A stretch of 64,000 nucleotides of DNA from Cohnella sp. SGD-V74 (GTDB taxonomy: Bacteria; Bacillota; Bacilli; Paenibacillales; Paenibacillaceae), in contig NZ_PVYW01000007.1 of assembly GCF_003001675.1 (NCBI RefSeq), positions 124,001-188,000 on the forward strand, read 5' to 3'. Made by a program: the position numbers and the translations under genes. Below the pieces are notes generated by a model. The model ran no database searches and was not told where the DNA came from. It saw only the letters and a program-made list of their open reading frames with translations. Within the stretch, counting starts at the first letter, position 1. Every line of letters begins with the position of its first letter. Shown in pieces: positions 62,431 through 64,000 of this stretch.

Positions 62431-62467
62431 CTCCCCTTCCGTCTGTTTTCAATCCAACGGTAAGGTG

Positions 62468-62499
62468 AGTATAAACTGTAACACTAGTGTGATAGTCAA
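62468..62499 (-). promoter_or_regulatory. MerR-type promoter with central dyad
   Basis: On the minus strand TTGACT (62494-62499) and TATACT (62468-62473) are 20 bp apart, or TTATAC 19 bp apart, longer than the sigma-A optimum. ACACTAGTGT (62481-62490) is a perfect palindrome centred in the spacer, part of a longer imperfect dyad. This geometry is the hallmark of MerR-activated promoters. The first gene starts about 40 bp downstream. Confidence 0.75.
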
Positions 62500-62592
62500 G
62501 GCGGAATGAGAGTGGTTCTGGAATAGAGCCGAAGAAGGGGGAGAGAGGCAGTCCCATAAGCAGAGTTGCTTGAGATGATCGATAGAAAAAGT

Positions 62593-62698
62593 AGGGGTAT
62601 GTACCTTCTGGAGTCATACGCTCCTGAAATCACCCTGCCACGGGTTTACCCATTCAAGTTTCAGGAGCGTATAGCATCGGAAGGAGGTACATACCCCT
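62593..62698. repeat. long imperfect hairpin (about 106 bp)
   Basis: AGGGGTATGTACCT (62593-62606) pairs with AGGTACATACCCCT (62685-62698), and ATACGCTCCTGAAA pairs with TTTCAGGAGCGTAT inside it (62616-62629 and 62659-62672). The loop has no gene. It could be a terminator of the winged-helix gene on the minus strand or a mobile-type miniature inverted repeat. No terminal target duplication was found by eye. Confidence 0.6.
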
Positions 62699-62763
62699 TG
62701 CACATTTATCGTCGATCATCTTTCAGAGCAGCTTAAAGTTCTTATGGGACAGCCGATTCTCGC

Positions 62764-63903
62764 TTAATTGAAGCGGATTTCCCGCTGTTCGCATTCCGGG
62801 GCGGCAAAGCTCAGCAAGCGTTCGCCTTCTTCGGCGAGAGCGTCCCGGTCCTGCGGGCTCAGCGGGCGAAAAGGAGTGATGACGAGCGCCGCGGAACCGC
62901 GTTCCCGAACGAGGCTCCACATTCCTGCGACGAACCCGTCGATCAGGAACGTCGGACGAATGATTCCGTTGATCGTGAATACGCGTTTGCGATCTTCCTC
63001 GGAAATGATGCGCGCCCGGTCGGCATGCGACAGCAGCACGTTGTCGAATTCGGCCACAAAGCGCGGAGAAATCGGCATATCCTCGTCGGGAAGCGGCGCA
63101 TTCGGCACGTCGAACAGCTCGCGGCCTTGCTCGTCGCGGAAAACCCGCAGACGGGGGCGCATTCGCTTGACGACTTCGCCCAAGCGCGTCAGTCCGCACC
63201 AGGCTTGCATATCTTGAACCGTCGCGGGGCCGAAGGCGGCCAGATAGCGCTCCAGCATATGCTCCAGCGAGTCTGGACCGGCCGCAGCTTCTTCGCTTCC
63301 GAGCCAGACCTTCACGGTCGTATGGGCGGCCGGGCCGCTCTCGCCCCACAGCCCGCGCGGAGGCACTTGCACGAGAGAGAGCAGCGTGCGCGCGGCGGCT
63401 CCGAGGACGCCGACGTCGCGGCCGTGCCAGCGGTTGTCCGAGGCCAAGCGCTCTCCGATTTCCTGGAAGGTCATCGGGCGCTCCTCGATCAGCTTGCGGG
63501 CGGCTGCCGCCAGCTCGGCTTCGTCGACTCCTTCGAGAAGCTTGCCGTGGGTCGCCTTGAGGCCCCGATCCATCGCCGGCTGCACGAGCGGGCGCAGCTC
63601 CAAGGCGTCGCGGGCGGAGACGAGATGGATCGTCGAGCGCATGAGCGCAATCCGCACCGCTTGGCGGGATCGGATCAGCTCTGCCAGCTCGTCTTGGCGA
63701 AACCCCTCAAGCCTTGTCCATAAGCCGAAATAGGGCGGAGTTGGAGCTTGGGCTTGCATGCCGACGAGATGCTCGATCGCTTCCCTAGCGGAGAGGGTTC
63801 GGCGACGGATGAGCAGCTGACGTTCGAGCAGCGCGCGATTGAGCTGCCGACGGCTCAGCACGGGCTCCCGGCTCGCAGCCGCAGCAGAAGGAGGATTGGC
63901 CAT
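62764..63903 (-). CDS. winged-helix DNA-binding protein (AlkZ/YcaQ-like, HTH_42)
   Basis: Protein of 379 residues of the HTH_42 family, whose known members AlkZ and AlkX unhook DNA crosslinks or alkylated bases. The N-terminal AIEHLVGMQAQAPTPPYFGL contains the QxQ-like motif of the active region, followed by several winged-helix repeats and the C-terminal beta-rich FVAEFDNVLLSHADR with VFTINGIIRPTFLIDG. The ATG at 63903 has GGAAG upstream. The glycosylase role is inferred from the family. Confidence 0.85.
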   Translation of the reverse strand: MANPPSAAAASREPVLSRRQLNRALLERQLLIRRRTLSAREAIEHLVGMQAQAPTPPYFGLWTRLEGFRQDELAELIRSRQAVRIALMRSTIHLVSARDALELRPLVQPAMDRGLKATHGKLLEGVDEAELAAAARKLIEERPMTFQEIGERLASDNRWHGRDVGVLGAAARTLLSLVQVPPRGLWGESGPAAHTTVKVWLGSEEAAAGPDSLEHMLERYLAAFGPATVQDMQAWCGLTRLGEVVKRMRPRLRVFRDEQGRELFDVPNAPLPDEDMPISPRFVAEFDNVLLSHADRARIISEEDRKRVFTINGIIRPTFLIDGFVAGMWSLVRERGSAALVITPFRPLSPQDRDALAEEGERLLSFAAPECEQREIRFN

Positions 63904-63945
63904 AAGGTGAAATCTTCCTTTCCTAATGGGGATGAAATACGCAAG

Positions 63946-64000
63946 CTACTCTTTCTCCCGAAGCTGCCGCATGTACTCCGTCACCTTCCGGTCTTCCTCC
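63946..64000 (-). CDS. C-terminal end of an unidentified gene
   Basis: The minus strand is open from the right edge to a TAG at 63946. It encodes an acidic/basic helical tail (EEDRKVTEYMRQLREKE). Too short to name; the gene lies mostly outside the window and is upstream of the AlkZ-like gene on the same strand. Confidence 0.5.
   Translation of the reverse strand, partial: EEDRKVTEYMRQLREKE

Overview
The window looks like a chromosomal segment of a high-G+C Gram-positive bacterium of the Paenibacillaceae (Paenibacillus/Cohnella type). The signs are strong GGAGG-type ribosome binding sites, frequent GTG/TTG starts, sigma-A promoters, many carbohydrate ABC transporters with lipoprotein binding proteins, YesM/YesN-type two-component systems next to sugar transporters, and PadR, MerR, GntR and AraC regulators. 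I see no rRNA, tRNA, insertion sequence, prophage or CRISPR array. The genus is inferred from gene content only.

Layout. 1-1741: a secreted GH18 chitinase cut by the left edge, with two CcpA (cre) box candidates upstream, a decayed XRE-type regulator, a hairpin and a 53-residue ORF coupled to the next gene. 1738-4899: a large hybrid sensor kinase with two kinase cores. 5122-9926 (minus): an operon of a metallophosphoesterase, a tyrosine-phosphatase-like protein and a UgpBAE-like ABC importer. 10122-11878 (minus): an AT-rich two-gene unit of an AAA/ABC-like ATPase and a PIN nuclease, the best candidate here for an undescribed, defence-like system. 11969-14395: the DNA-repair pair exoA-ung and glutamate racemase. 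14527-15418: a PadR/DUF2812 pair with an operator-like dyad. 15580-19205 (minus): a STAS protein, a PAS-PAS-GGDEF-EAL protein and a globin-coupled soluble chemoreceptor.

19412-30044 (plus): an AraC regulator, a YesN/YesM two-component system, a sugar ABC importer and a GH2 glycosidase. 30444-45344 (plus): a roughly 15-kb catabolic locus made of a GntR regulator with its own palindrome, a ribose-type ABC importer, an unusual glycoside hydrolase, an M20 deacylase/peptidase, RidA, an MBL hydrolase, a class V aminotransferase-fold enzyme, Zn-dehydrogenase, Gfo/Idh/MocA oxidoreductase, an FAH-family hydrolase and a chemoreceptor at the end of the same gene string. 45424-50037: FabV, an M15 peptidase, tandem repeats, membrane proteins and a DEDDh exonuclease. 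50269-51406: a VOC protein and a methyltransferase. 51468-57391: a sigma-A promoter and a structured leader with a terminator, then an argininosuccinate-lyase-like enzyme, an amidohydrolase and a third CUT1-type ABC importer. 57487-58971 (minus): metY behind a leader with an attenuator-like hairpin. 59062-60122: a HAD phosphatase and a DUF6157 protein. 60278-62499 (minus): an arylamine N-acetyltransferase, NmrA-type oxidoreductase and MerR regulator behind a promoter with MerR-type geometry. 62764-64000: an AlkZ-like winged-helix protein and the tail of one more gene.

The cell suggested is a polysaccharide-degrading heterotroph with several self-contained uptake-and-degradation cassettes. Each cassette pairs a sensor or regulator with a transporter and dedicated enzymes, and the cassettes alternate with housekeeping repair and wall genes.
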